From Acidimicrobiales bacterium (GTDB taxonomy: Bacteria; Actinomycetota; Acidimicrobiia; Acidimicrobiales; Iamiaceae), in the NCBI GenBank assembly GCA_035547835.1, contig DASZTW010000015.1, positions 1 to 64,000 on the forward strand: a DNA stretch of 64,000 nucleotides, given 5' to 3'. The notes beneath the pieces were generated by a model. That model had not been told where the DNA came from. It worked only from the letters and a program-made list of their open reading frames with translations, and made no database searches. Below, piece after piece: positions 31,997 through 39,853 of this stretch. Both the position numbers and the translations under genes were made by a program. Position 1 is the first letter of the stretch; each line of letters opens with the position of its first letter.

Positions 31997-32878
31997 TCAG
32001 ATGCGCTCGCGCGCGTCGCCGTCGAACAGGGGTGACATGTCCTCGGCCGCCACGTCGGCATGGAGCTCGGCGGTGGATGGCGCGGTCGGCTGCCCCTGCG
32101 CAGCGGCGATGGTGGCCTCGAGCAACGTCGCGTCGCTCGAGGTGTTCAGGAACACCTGCGGGTTCGACAACACCCACGCCACCGCCCGGGTGAGCGCAGC
32201 GCCGACCGGAAGCGGTTCGTACCAGGAGTACCGAGGCGAGCTGGCATCGGCCGCCCAACGGCGACGAGCCACGGATTTGATCGTCTGCACCGCCACGCCA
32301 CGGTCGGCGCACACGCCCAGCAACTGCTCGACCGAGGCTCGGTAGCCGGCGTCGCGGAGCAGCACGTAGCTGTAGGGGAACAGCACCGAGGCAAAGTCGA
32401 AGAGCTCCAAGCTCGCCAGGTGCCGATCGACGATGCGCAGGCCGTGACCGGTCACCCCGACCGCGCCGACCAGTCCTTCGTCTCGGGCCCTCGCCAGCGC
32501 CTCGACCGCGCCACCCGGCCCGTGTGCGACGTCGAACTCGTCGGGCTCGACCAGGTTGTGCAGTTGGACCAGGTCGACGTGGTCGACGCCGAGCCGGGTG
32601 AGCGAGCGCTCGAGCTCGGCCCGGGCCCCGTCGCCGGTCCGTTCGCCCGTCTTGGTGGCCAAGAAGAAGTCGGCGCGGTGCTCCGAGAGCAGCGGAGCGA
32701 GGCGCAGCTCGGCGTCGCCGTACGACGCGGCCGTGTCGAGGTGGTTGATGCCGCTCGCACGTACGGTGGCGAGCACTTCGTCGGCCTTGTCCTGGCGCAT
32801 CCTGCTCAGGGCGGCGGCCCCGAAGATGAGCCTCGTGCTGTCGTGGCCGGTCCGGCCAAACGGTCGCCGCTCGATCAC
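31997..32878 (-). CDS. Aldo/keto reductase
   Basis: 293 residues from ATG. The tetrad is visible: Asp in INHLDTAASYGDAE with Tyr in the same segment, Lys in FLATKTGER and His in LVQLHNL. The cofactor end is less typical (AVAWVLSNPQVFLNTSSDAT). Family members reduce carbonyls with NADPH. The sequence resembles the Tas/L-glyceraldehyde 3-phosphate-reductase-like subgroup. It converges on the P450 gene. Confidence 0.88.
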   Translation of the reverse strand: MIERRPFGRTGHDSTRLIFGAAALSRMRQDKADEVLATVRASGINHLDTAASYGDAELRLAPLLSEHRADFFLATKTGERTGDGARAELERSLTRLGVDHVDLVQLHNLVEPDEFDVAHGPGGAVEALARARDEGLVGAVGVTGHGLRIVDRHLASLELFDFASVLFPYSYVLLRDAGYRASVEQLLGVCADRGVAVQTIKSVARRRWAADASSPRYSWYEPLPVGAALTRAVAWVLSNPQVFLNTSSDATLLEATIAAAQGQPTAPSTAELHADVAAEDMSPLFDGDARERI

Positions 32879-32952
32879 GCGCCGACCGTACTGCCGCCGG
32901 ACCCGCCGCTGGCGACCACAATCCGGCGATTCGTGCAGAAGTGGCTGCTATG

Positions 32953-32987
32953 CCGCCAAAATTGCGCGAATCGGAAGATCTTGGCGG
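32953..32987. promoter_or_regulatory. Inverted repeat upstream of aldo/keto reductase
   Basis: CCGCCAA (32953-32959) and TTGGCGG (32981-32987) are inverted around a 21-bp centre, 75 bp upstream of the aldo/keto reductase start and downstream of the channel gene. It could be an operator or a terminator hairpin of the leftward channel gene. No T run is seen. Confidence 0.3.
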
Positions 32988-33027
32988 TTGGCCGCGCGGC
33001 CGGAGCGGTGGGCGGTGCGGCTGGGGG

Positions 33028-33651
33028 TCAGGGGGTGGTGTGGGGGGCGTTGGTCGCGGTGACGGCGCGCTCGAAGCGACGGTCGGGCACCAGCCACATC
33101 ACCGCGACGGCGACGTAGAACGCCATCGCGATCCACGTGACGGCGCGGGCGTCGGGGCCGCTGAAGGCGCCGGCCACGATCCCGGCCACGTACAACACCG
33201 GCGACAGCAGGCCCTTCACGTCGCGCCCGAGCGCCTCGGCCAAGCGCGCGTTGGCGGGCTGGCCCCGCACGATGGCGGTCTGGAGGATCTTCCACGCCAC
33301 CGCGGCGGCGAGGAGGTTCACGCCGTAGACGACCACGGGCGTGCCGGCGAACTTGCTCTCGTCCATCCACCCGGTGGTGAACGGATACAGCGACAACCAA
33401 AACAGGAGGTTGAGGTTCGCCCACATGGCCGCACCGGTGACCCGCTCGGTGAGTTGGAACATGTGGTGGTGGTTGTTCCAGTAGATCCCGATGTACACGA
33501 AGCTCAGCAGGTACGTGAGGATCCCGGTGCCGGCGGCGTGACGTAAGGCGGTGAAGGTGTGGCCCTCGGGCACTTTCAGCTCGAGGACCATGATCGTGAT
33601 GATGATGGCGAGGACGCCGTCGCTGAACGCCTCGAGCCGGCTGGTGTTCAC
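33028..33651 (-). CDS. TMEM175-family potassium channel-like membrane protein
   Basis: 207 residues from a GTG at 33651, chosen because the family starts directly before the hallmark RLEAFSDGVLAIIITIMVLE; the longer frame adds a Cys-containing, non-hydrophobic stretch. Six hydrophobic segments are visible, including LTYLLSFVYIGIYWNNHHHM, WANLNLLFWLSLYPFTTGWM and VTWIAMAFYVAVAVMWLV. The RxxxFSD motif in the first helix is the signature of bacterial TMEM175 channels, which form tetramers with a hydrophobic filter. It would act in the inner membrane. Confidence 0.88.
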   Translation of the reverse strand: MNTSRLEAFSDGVLAIIITIMVLELKVPEGHTFTALRHAAGTGILTYLLSFVYIGIYWNNHHHMFQLTERVTGAAMWANLNLLFWLSLYPFTTGWMDESKFAGTPVVVYGVNLLAAAVAWKILQTAIVRGQPANARLAEALGRDVKGLLSPVLYVAGIVAGAFSGPDARAVTWIAMAFYVAVAVMWLVPDRRFERAVTATNAPHTTP

Positions 33652-33769
33652 GGGCGCATCCTTGCAGTCGCGGCAGGCGGTTAGCGTCCTGCCGGTACGG
33701 TCGCCGTCCACTCCGGTGGCGGGCCCCGCAGCCGACGAGACGAACCACGACGAACCGAGAGGTGCTCCG

Positions 33770-34057
33770 ATGATCCGACTCAGCGTGTTCTACCCGAAGA
33801 CCGAGGGCGCGAAGTTCGACCACGACTACTACAAGAACAACCACGTCCCGCTGGCCTGCAAGACGTGGGGCTTGCCGTCGGCCGCCATCGACAAGGGGCT
33901 CGACGGGCCTTACGAAGCGGCGGTCCACTTCGAGTTCGACTCAGTCGAGGCCATCCAGTCGGCGATGAGCGCGCCCGGGACGGCCGATGTCATGGCCGAC
34001 GTCGCCAACTACACGACCATCGCCCCCGTCATGCAGACGAGCGAGATCGTCGCCTGA
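33770..34057 (+). CDS. EthD-family small protein
   Basis: 95 residues from the ATG at 33770 with AGAGG 8 nt upstream. It reads IRLSVFYPKTEGAKFDHDYY, NNHVPLACKTWGLPSAAIDK, VHFEFDSVEAIQSAMSAPGT and VANYTTIAPVMQTSEIVA. The F...YY...H.PL pattern and dimeric ferredoxin-like fold define EthD proteins, first noted with a P450 system for ether breakdown. A role in degradation or as a monooxygenase-associated protein is possible. It is divergent from the channel gene. Confidence 0.8.
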   Translation: MIRLSVFYPKTEGAKFDHDYYKNNHVPLACKTWGLPSAAIDKGLDGPYEAAVHFEFDSVEAIQSAMSAPGTADVMADVANYTTIAPVMQTSEIVA

Positions 34058-34216
34058 CGGGTCGAGCGCGACGGTCGTGGCCGTGTTGAGGGCGCGCTGG
34101 GTGGATCAGGCCGGCAGCGGTCTTGTTCGGGGCGCGACGGGTCGAGCGCGACGGTCGTGGCCGTGTTGAGGGCGCGCTGGATGGGCCAGGCCGGCAGCGG
34201 TCTTGTTCGGGCGCGA
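34056..34216. repeat. 80-bp direct tandem repeat, two copies
   Basis: The segment from GACGGGTCGAGCGCGACGG to TCTTGTTCGGG occurs at 34056-34134 and again at 34136-34216 with a few substitutions. The first copy begins within the stop codon of the EthD gene. On the complement strand it has no sensible coding frame. It is a recent tandem duplication or an intergenic repeat family. Confidence 0.85.
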
Positions 34217-34280
34217 TGAGTTCCGGTGAGGGGCGGCGTCGGAACGTGCGACGGTCCATCCCCATCCCGAGGAGCCACTG

Positions 34281-34694
34281 ATGGCATTCCAGCCCTACCT
34301 CAACTTCCGCGACAACGCCCGCGAGGCGTTCACCCGCTACCACGAGATCTTTGGCGGCAACCTGGTGCTGCTGACCGGCAATGACGTGCCGCCTGGCGCG
34401 GATGCTCCGCCCGCCGAGTTCCGCGATCTGATCATCCACGCCGCGCTCGAGGTCGGCGACGACTTCCTGATGGCGTCGGACACCGGCGCCGAGAACTTCG
34501 GACCCGTGCAGTGGATGTACGTCAGCTACACGACAGACGAGGTCGCCGATGCCAACCGCGTGTTCGACGCCTTGGCCGAGGGTGGCGACGTGGAAGTGCC
34601 GTTCGGGCAGACGTTCTTCTCGCCGGGCTTCGGCGTCACCAAGGACCGCTTCGGCGTCCCATGGATGATCAGCACCAACCAGCCGCAGGGTTGA
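34281..34694 (+). CDS. PhnB/DUF1338-like VOC protein
   Basis: 137 residues from ATG with GAGGAG upstream. It reads FQPYLNFRDNAREAFTRYHE, IFGGNLVLLTGNDVPPGADA, WMYVSYTTDEVADANRVFDA and TFFSPGFGVTKDRFGVPWMI. The Y(L/I)NF...A.EA...Y...FGG start and F....G...D.FG..W.I end are typical of the PhnB-like VOC group (often annotated 3-demethylubiquinone methyltransferase-like). These lack a proven enzyme role. Confidence 0.85.
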   Translation: MAFQPYLNFRDNAREAFTRYHEIFGGNLVLLTGNDVPPGADAPPAEFRDLIIHAALEVGDDFLMASDTGAENFGPVQWMYVSYTTDEVADANRVFDALAEGGDVEVPFGQTFFSPGFGVTKDRFGVPWMISTNQPQG

Positions 34695-34768
34695 CCCGGC
34701 GATGAGCGGGCGGATCGGGTGACCGGTCCGCCTCCCTCCGCCGTAGGCGCGCTGCTCGGCCGACCTGT

Positions 34769-35365
34769 TCAGGTGAGCAGGTGGACGATGTCGCGGACCA
34801 GCAGGACCGACACGAACGCGATCACGACCAGGTACAGGAGCGTGATCTCCTTGCGCCACTTGTGGTTGGCAGCCCAAAAGCGCCGGATGCCGAGCACGTC
34901 GAAGACCAGCGCGATGATCCCGACCGGGAGGCCGATGGCGGGGCCGATCCCCGTGGCGGCACCGGCCGCGGGGGCCACGATCGGGAAGAAGACGTAGGTC
35001 AGCAGGCAGCGAGCCGCGGAGATCAGGATCGACACCTCGAAGATGCGGTGCGCACCCGCGTCGTCGTTCGGGGTGGTCGGCTTGATGCGCAGCAGCTTGC
35101 GCATGGTGTCGTCGATGCACGGCCCGGTGGTGGTGGCCGCCGCGGCGCCGTGGCTGGTTGCGCCGTCGGTGGTGGTCCCGTGCTGAGCGACCGGGGCGCC
35201 GTGGCTGGTTGCGCCGTGGTGCGCGACCGGGCAGCCGGCAGTGGGAAGGGGTTCGGTCACCTGCAGCGCGTGGTGCACCGGGCAGCCGCGGGGACCAGCG
35301 GCGCCGGTCGGGTCTCCGAGCGTGTCGGGTTCGACCGTGTCGTATCGGGGCTGAGCCACGTGCAC
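34769..35365 (-). CDS. Membrane protein with N-terminal Cys-Pro/His repeats
   Basis: 198 residues from a GTG. The N-terminal ~85 residues are soluble and contain GPRGCPVHHALQV and AGCPVAHHGATSHGAPVAQH, then repeated His/Gly/Thr. CP dipeptides followed by His resemble heme-regulatory motifs or metal-binding sites. The C-terminal ~110 residues hold about three membrane helices (LISAARCLLTYVFFPIVAPA, GLPVGIIALVFDVLGI, EITLLYLVVIAFVSVLLVRD). No family is recognised. It lies just upstream of nothing on its strand except the P450 cluster 250 bp away. Confidence 0.6.
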   Translation of the reverse strand: MHVAQPRYDTVEPDTLGDPTGAAGPRGCPVHHALQVTEPLPTAGCPVAHHGATSHGAPVAQHGTTTDGATSHGAAAATTTGPCIDDTMRKLLRIKPTTPNDDAGAHRIFEVSILISAARCLLTYVFFPIVAPAAGAATGIGPAIGLPVGIIALVFDVLGIRRFWAANHKWRKEITLLYLVVIAFVSVLLVRDIVHLLT

Positions 35366-35460
35366 CAGAGTGCAACCACGGACCCGTCATCCACAACTCG
35401 CGTCCCGGGTTCGCCCGCTCGCGCGCCGGGTTCACCCGGCGCGACCGCCTTCCCGCCGCG

Positions 35461-35553
35461 CCGGGTCGGCCGGGTCCCCGCCCCGTTGGGGGGAGGAAGG
35501 GGGGGCTCGAGTGAAATCAGGCCGGGTCGGCCGGGTCCCCGCCCCGTTGGGGC
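35461..35553. repeat. Two copies of a ~30-bp GC-rich repeat
   Basis: CCGGGTCGGCCGGGTCCCCG followed by CCCCGTTGGG occurs at 35461-35491 and 35522-35552, 61 bp apart. It sits in a 247-bp gap between the membrane-protein gene and the P450 stop. The inner CCCCGCCCCGTTGGGG can fold. It may be a terminator region for the leftward cluster or a dispersed intergenic repeat. Confidence 0.6.
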
Positions 35554-35612
35554 AAGGGAGGGCAGGTCGGCCCCGGAGGCCGCGCCGGATGGCAAGGGGG
35601 GTGGCGCCTCGG

Positions 35613-36824
35613 TCAGGGGCCGAAGGCGAGGGGGACGTGGGCCACGCTGCGCAGCGTCATGCGGCCGGACCAGGTGACGTCGCCGTCCGGCCGGAGGTCG
35701 GGCAGCCGGGTGAGCAAGGCGGTCAGCGCGACCTCGGCCTGGGCGCGGGCCAAGTGGTGGCCGAGACAGTGGTGGATGCCGCCGCCGAACTGCACGTGTT
35801 GCGCCGCGTCGGGCCGGTCGATGCGCAGCGCGTCGGCGTCGGCGCCCCACTGGGCCGGGTCGTGGTTGGCGGCGCCGACCCCGACGTAGATCACGTCGCC
35901 GGCATCGATGGTGTGCTCGCCCCATGCCAGCGGCTCGATGGCGATCCGGCGCACGAACTGGTTGGGCCCGTCGTAGCGCAGGAACTCCTGCACGGCGGCC
36001 GGGACGAGCGACGGGGCGGCCTGGAGGCGGGCGAGCTGGTCGGGGTGCTGGAACAGCGCCGCCATGCCGTTGCCGATCAAGGCGGTGGTCGGTTCATGGC
36101 CCGCCACGTACAGCGTCATGAGCTGCGCGACGAGCTCGTCAGGGGTGAGCGGTCCCTCGCCCGTGTCGGTGTGGACCAGCGCGGACAGCAGGTCGTCAGT
36201 GGGCTCGGCCCTCCGCTGATCGGCGAGCGTGGTGAGGTACGCCTCCATCTCGTCGAGCTCGGCCATGCAGGCGTCGTAGTCCTCCTCGCTGATCACCAGA
36301 TCGAGGCTGCGAGCGACCGCCGCGGTCCAGCGCCGGAACTGGGCACCCGCCTCGGCCGGGATGCCGAGCATCTCGCAGAAGACCTCGACCGGAAGCGGGT
36401 AGGCGAAGTCGTCGATCAGCTCGAAGCGGTCGAGGGCGACCAAGCGGTCGAGGTGGTCGTCGACCCGCGCCGCGATCGACCGGCGCAGCCGCTCGATCGA
36501 GCGGGCGGTGAACGGTGCGGCCAACGCCTTGCGGAGCCGGCCGTGCGCCGGCTCGTCGGTGAGGACCAGCGACGTGGGCTCGCTCGGTTCGTCGCCGCCC
36601 CGGGAGCGGAGCAGGTCGACGACGGCTGACGGCTTGGCCTTGTTGAGGTCGCTGCTGACGGTCTTGTCGCGCAAGATCCGGGTGACGTCGTCGTAGCCGG
36701 TGAGCAGCCAGCCGCACAGCAACTCCGACCACTGCACGGTCCCGGCCTCCCGGAGCCGCCGGTACTGGTCGTAGGGCCAGGCATCGAAGCCCGGCTCGAA
36801 CGGGTCGAACTGCGGATCACCCAT
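35613..36824 (-). CDS. Cytochrome P450
   Basis: 403 residues from the ATG at 36824. I-helix LYVAGHEPTTALIGNG carries (A/G)Gx(E)xTT with Glu, ExxR is EFLRYDGPNQFVRR, and the heme loop FGGGIHHCLGHHLARAQAEV contains the Cys ligand. It is a soluble bacterial class I-type P450. It begins 2 bp after the stop of the amidohydrolase gene upstream, so the leftward genes from 39777 to 35613 form an operon. The substrate is unknown. Confidence 0.92.
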   Translation of the reverse strand: MGDPQFDPFEPGFDAWPYDQYRRLREAGTVQWSELLCGWLLTGYDDVTRILRDKTVSSDLNKAKPSAVVDLLRSRGGDEPSEPTSLVLTDEPAHGRLRKALAAPFTARSIERLRRSIAARVDDHLDRLVALDRFELIDDFAYPLPVEVFCEMLGIPAEAGAQFRRWTAAVARSLDLVISEEDYDACMAELDEMEAYLTTLADQRRAEPTDDLLSALVHTDTGEGPLTPDELVAQLMTLYVAGHEPTTALIGNGMAALFQHPDQLARLQAAPSLVPAAVQEFLRYDGPNQFVRRIAIEPLAWGEHTIDAGDVIYVGVGAANHDPAQWGADADALRIDRPDAAQHVQFGGGIHHCLGHHLARAQAEVALTALLTRLPDLRPDGDVTWSGRMTLRSVAHVPLAFGP

Positions 36825-36825
36825 G

Positions 36826-38097
36826 TCAGGTCCCCATCGGGATCGGGGTCGCCTCGGCGCCGCTGAGCCAAGGTCGCCCGGCAGCTCTCGAGTCGTCCCA
36901 CTTGGAAAGGTCGTCGCCGGTCTGGCCGAGGTCGGCAGGCGATGGGCCGATGCGGTCGGCGAGCGGCCGGAGCGCGACCTGGTCGAACCCGTACAGCTCG
37001 GCGCAGTTGGCGCCGAGCATGGCGGCGGTCTCGTCGACCGGGATGTCGTGGAAGGCGTTGCGCAGCCACTCGCGGGTGTGCGGCCAGGTGCCTTCGGGGT
37101 GCGGGAAGTCATTGCCCCACATGAGGTTCCCGACGCCGATCTCGTAGCGCCGGGCGAGCTCGCGGCGCCGGGTGTTCGACGCGCCGATCGCGCAGTTGCG
37201 GTCGAAGTACTCACTTGGCCGCATCGACAGCCCGGCAGTGAGCTGCTCGCCGAGCTTGCGGGCGCCGTGCTCGCGGTCGTACACGGCGTCCATCGTCCAC
37301 AGCAGGTCGGCCGCCCAGAACGCCCCGCATTCGGTGACCACGAACCGCAAGGTCGGGTGCCGTTCGAACACGCCCGACCACAACAGGAAGTGCAACGGGC
37401 GGGCTGACCACCACCGCACTTCGGTCACATACATGCCGACGTACGCGCCGTACGCCTCCTTGTCGGCCGAGCCGGAGTGGACGTGGACCGGCATGCCGAA
37501 GTCGGCGCACGCAGCCCACACCGGCTCGTATCGCGCGTCGTGATACGGCGCGTGCGAGCCCCACATCGACGGGATCAAGATGCCGCCCCGCAACCCCGCG
37601 TCGCGGGCTCGGGTGATCTCGGCGACGGCTGCGTCGGGGTCGTAGATCGGCACGATCGCCACACCGGCCCGGCGCTCGGGCGACTCGTGGCACAACTCGG
37701 CCAACCAGCGGTTGTGAGCGCGGGCTCCCGCCATCAACAGTTCGGTGGGGACATCGCTGCCGGCCGACAGCCCCGCCCCGAACGGGGCTGACGCGCCGCC
37801 CGAGACGGCGTCGGCGTCCGGGAAGATGACTTCGCCGACCACGCCGTCGGCGTCGAGCTCCTTGTCGCGCCGGGTGGCGTCCCATCCGCCGCGCAGGCCT
37901 TCGTGGTTCTCCTGCTCCCATTGCTCGGCAAAGTCCTCGTTGAGGATCCCGCGGGTGGCCAGCTCGCGGAGGCGGGCCCGTTCCGCCAAGGCCTTGTCGA
38001 ACACGTCGCGGAACTCCGGGTCGAGCCACTCGCGGTACTGCTCGTTGGGCAGGCCGGCGTGGCAGTCGCTGGAGATGATCAGGTAGCGGTCGGACAC
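36826..38097 (-). CDS. Amidohydrolase-2 family metal-dependent hydrolase/decarboxylase
   Basis: 423 residues from ATG. Metal-site segments are ISSDCHAG (DxH-like start), the FGMPVHVHSGSADKEA His cluster, RFVVTECGAFW and the catalytic Asp in GNLMWGNDFPHPEG. This arrangement is typical of ACMSD-like amidohydrolase-2 decarboxylases and hydrolases. RWWSARPLHFLLWSGVFERH is a common subgroup sequence in actinobacterial catabolic clusters. A paralogue lies at 39854. 1 bp separates it from the SDR stop. Confidence 0.88.
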   Translation of the reverse strand: MSDRYLIISSDCHAGLPNEQYREWLDPEFRDVFDKALAERARLRELATRGILNEDFAEQWEQENHEGLRGGWDATRRDKELDADGVVGEVIFPDADAVSGGASAPFGAGLSAGSDVPTELLMAGARAHNRWLAELCHESPERRAGVAIVPIYDPDAAVAEITRARDAGLRGGILIPSMWGSHAPYHDARYEPVWAACADFGMPVHVHSGSADKEAYGAYVGMYVTEVRWWSARPLHFLLWSGVFERHPTLRFVVTECGAFWAADLLWTMDAVYDREHGARKLGEQLTAGLSMRPSEYFDRNCAIGASNTRRRELARRYEIGVGNLMWGNDFPHPEGTWPHTREWLRNAFHDIPVDETAAMLGANCAELYGFDQVALRPLADRIGPSPADLGQTGDDLSKWDDSRAAGRPWLSGAEATPIPMGT

Positions 38098-38098
38098 G

Positions 38099-38995
38099 TC
38101 AGGCTCCGATTTCCTTGATGTACGTGGGGTTGGTCCGCCCGAGCATCGAGTCGGCGCGGGCTCGGATCTGTTGGTCGGTGCGCTCGCTCGGCGGGAGGAT
38201 CCAGAACGTCCCGGCGCGCACCGCGTCGACCACCCGCGCCGCCACTTCCTCGACCGGCGTGTAGTCGAGGACGATGCCGCGGTCGGCCAGTGACTTCTCG
38301 AACGCCTCGATGCTGCTGGGCGGACGGGCCGGGGCGCCTGGGTTCAGGTAGCGCCCGGGCCGGTTGCGGGCCGACGTGAACAGACCGGTGCGCAGCACGC
38401 TCGGGCCGGGGAACAGCACCGATGCGCCGACGCGCCCGGGTGCGGTCTGCTCGAGTTGCGCGTACAGCGACTCGCTCAACGTGACGATCGACGACTTGCT
38501 GAGCGCGTAGATCGGCGTGCTCGGGAGGGGAGCCACGCCGCCGTTGCCGGAGCTGGTGTTGACCACATGACCTGGGGCGCCGCCCTCCAACATGGCGGGC
38601 ACGAACGCCTTGATGCCGTGGATGATCCCCCACACGTTCACCTCGAGCGCCCAGCGCCAGTCGAACAGCGTGTGGTCCCACATCTGGCCGGCGGCGCCCG
38701 CACCGACCCCGGCGTTGTTGCACACGAGGTGGACGGCCCCGTGCCGCGCCAGGACCTCGTCGCGGAGCGCCTCGACGGATTCGAAGTCGGTGACGTCGGT
38801 GACGAACCCGCTCACCTCCGCGTCGGGATGCGCGGCGTGGATCTCCGCGACTGCAGCGGCCAGCACCGGCTCCTCGATGTCGGCGAGCACGACCTTCATC
38901 CCTTCGGCGAGGAACGCCTCGCCCATGCCGCGCCCGACGCCGCTCGCGCCGCCGGTCACCACGGCCACCCGCCCGGTCAGTTCGGGGACCGGCAT
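38099..38995 (-). CDS. Short-chain dehydrogenase/reductase (SDR)
   Basis: 298 residues from ATG. Classical SDR motifs: cofactor loop VVTGGASGVGRGMGEAF, NNAGVGAG, catalytic Ser in VVNTSSGNGG and YALSK (Tyr-xxx-Lys). Acidic VLADIEE after strand 2 favours NAD(H). It oxidises or reduces an alcohol/ketone of the pathway. The start overlaps the stop of the acetoacetate decarboxylase-like gene by one base. Confidence 0.9.
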   Translation of the reverse strand: MPVPELTGRVAVVTGGASGVGRGMGEAFLAEGMKVVLADIEEPVLAAAVAEIHAAHPDAEVSGFVTDVTDFESVEALRDEVLARHGAVHLVCNNAGVGAGAAGQMWDHTLFDWRWALEVNVWGIIHGIKAFVPAMLEGGAPGHVVNTSSGNGGVAPLPSTPIYALSKSSIVTLSESLYAQLEQTAPGRVGASVLFPGPSVLRTGLFTSARNRPGRYLNPGAPARPPSSIEAFEKSLADRGIVLDYTPVEEVAARVVDAVRAGTFWILPPSERTDQQIRARADSMLGRTNPTYIKEIGA

Positions 38996-39777
38996 CAGTC
39001 GTCGCCCACCGGCGACAAGTCGTCATAGCGCTGATGTGCGTACGGGACCAGCCACTCGGCGGGTACCCGCCCGACGATCTCGCCCCACTGGCGGCTCTGG
39101 CGCTCGGCCAAGGTGATCCGGTGGACGCGGCGAACCGGCAAGTCGGCCACTGGGTCGAAGCGGGACTCCCGCAACGTCACCGTTCCGTCGACCGAGCGTG
39201 CTTCGCGCGTCTGCTCCTCCCGGTGGCAGTACACCAGCGACGCCTCGTCGTCGAAGCCCTTGCCGTCGGGGGCCGGCAGGAACTTGAAGTAGAAGTCGGT
39301 GCGCGTGCCGTCGATCACGTCGACCGGGTCGCCCACCGTGCCACCCACCTCGATGAACGTGGTGCCGAGCCGCGCGATCGTGCCGGTCACCCGCTCGCCG
39401 TCGCGCGCCAGTTCCACCTGCCCGAGCTTCTTGGGCTCACCGAACGTCTCGCGTCCCCCGATCACGGACTGCTCGGTGGTCATCGGCATCACCAGCGCGT
39501 ACCAGCCGGCCGTCCCCTCGTGGCGGGCCGCCACCGAGAAGGACCCGGCGCCGAAGACCGGTAGCCCGGGCCGACCCAGGTCGACGGACGCGATCGTGAC
39601 CTTCACCAGCGGCTCGTCGCCGGCCTCGATCGGCGGCGGCAGCACCGCGGCGATGATCTCCGGGTCGGTCTCGTACACGGCCACGAGCGACGTCGCCCAC
39701 GCGCCGACGGATGTGGCCTGCACCTCCCGGTTGCGCAGCTGTTCGGGCGTGCGTGCGCCATAGCGGATTCGTCCCAT
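38995..39777 (-). CDS. Acetoacetate decarboxylase-like protein
   Basis: 260 residues from the ATG at 39777. It reads VLPPPIEAGDEPLVKVTIAS, ALVMPMTTEQSVIGGRETFG and GEPKKLGQVELARDGERVTG with Lys at the Schiff-base position, then KFLPAPDGKGFDDEASLVYC. The (P/A)PL.....V and G(R/E).(F/L)GEPKK motifs are those of the ADC family, whose members decarboxylate or hydrate/aldolise beta-keto acids. First gene of the leftward operon, with a GGAGG-like site before it. Confidence 0.85.
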   Translation of the reverse strand: MGRIRYGARTPEQLRNREVQATSVGAWATSLVAVYETDPEIIAAVLPPPIEAGDEPLVKVTIASVDLGRPGLPVFGAGSFSVAARHEGTAGWYALVMPMTTEQSVIGGRETFGEPKKLGQVELARDGERVTGTIARLGTTFIEVGGTVGDPVDVIDGTRTDFYFKFLPAPDGKGFDDEASLVYCHREEQTREARSVDGTVTLRESRFDPVADLPVRRVHRITLAERQSRQWGEIVGRVPAEWLVPYAHQRYDDLSPVGDD

Positions 39778-39853
39778 CGGCGTTCCTCCCTCGTGGTCCA
39801 CTACGGGCTCTTGGGATCGGGCTCGGGTCCTCGGTCGGGTGTTGGCGCCTTGC

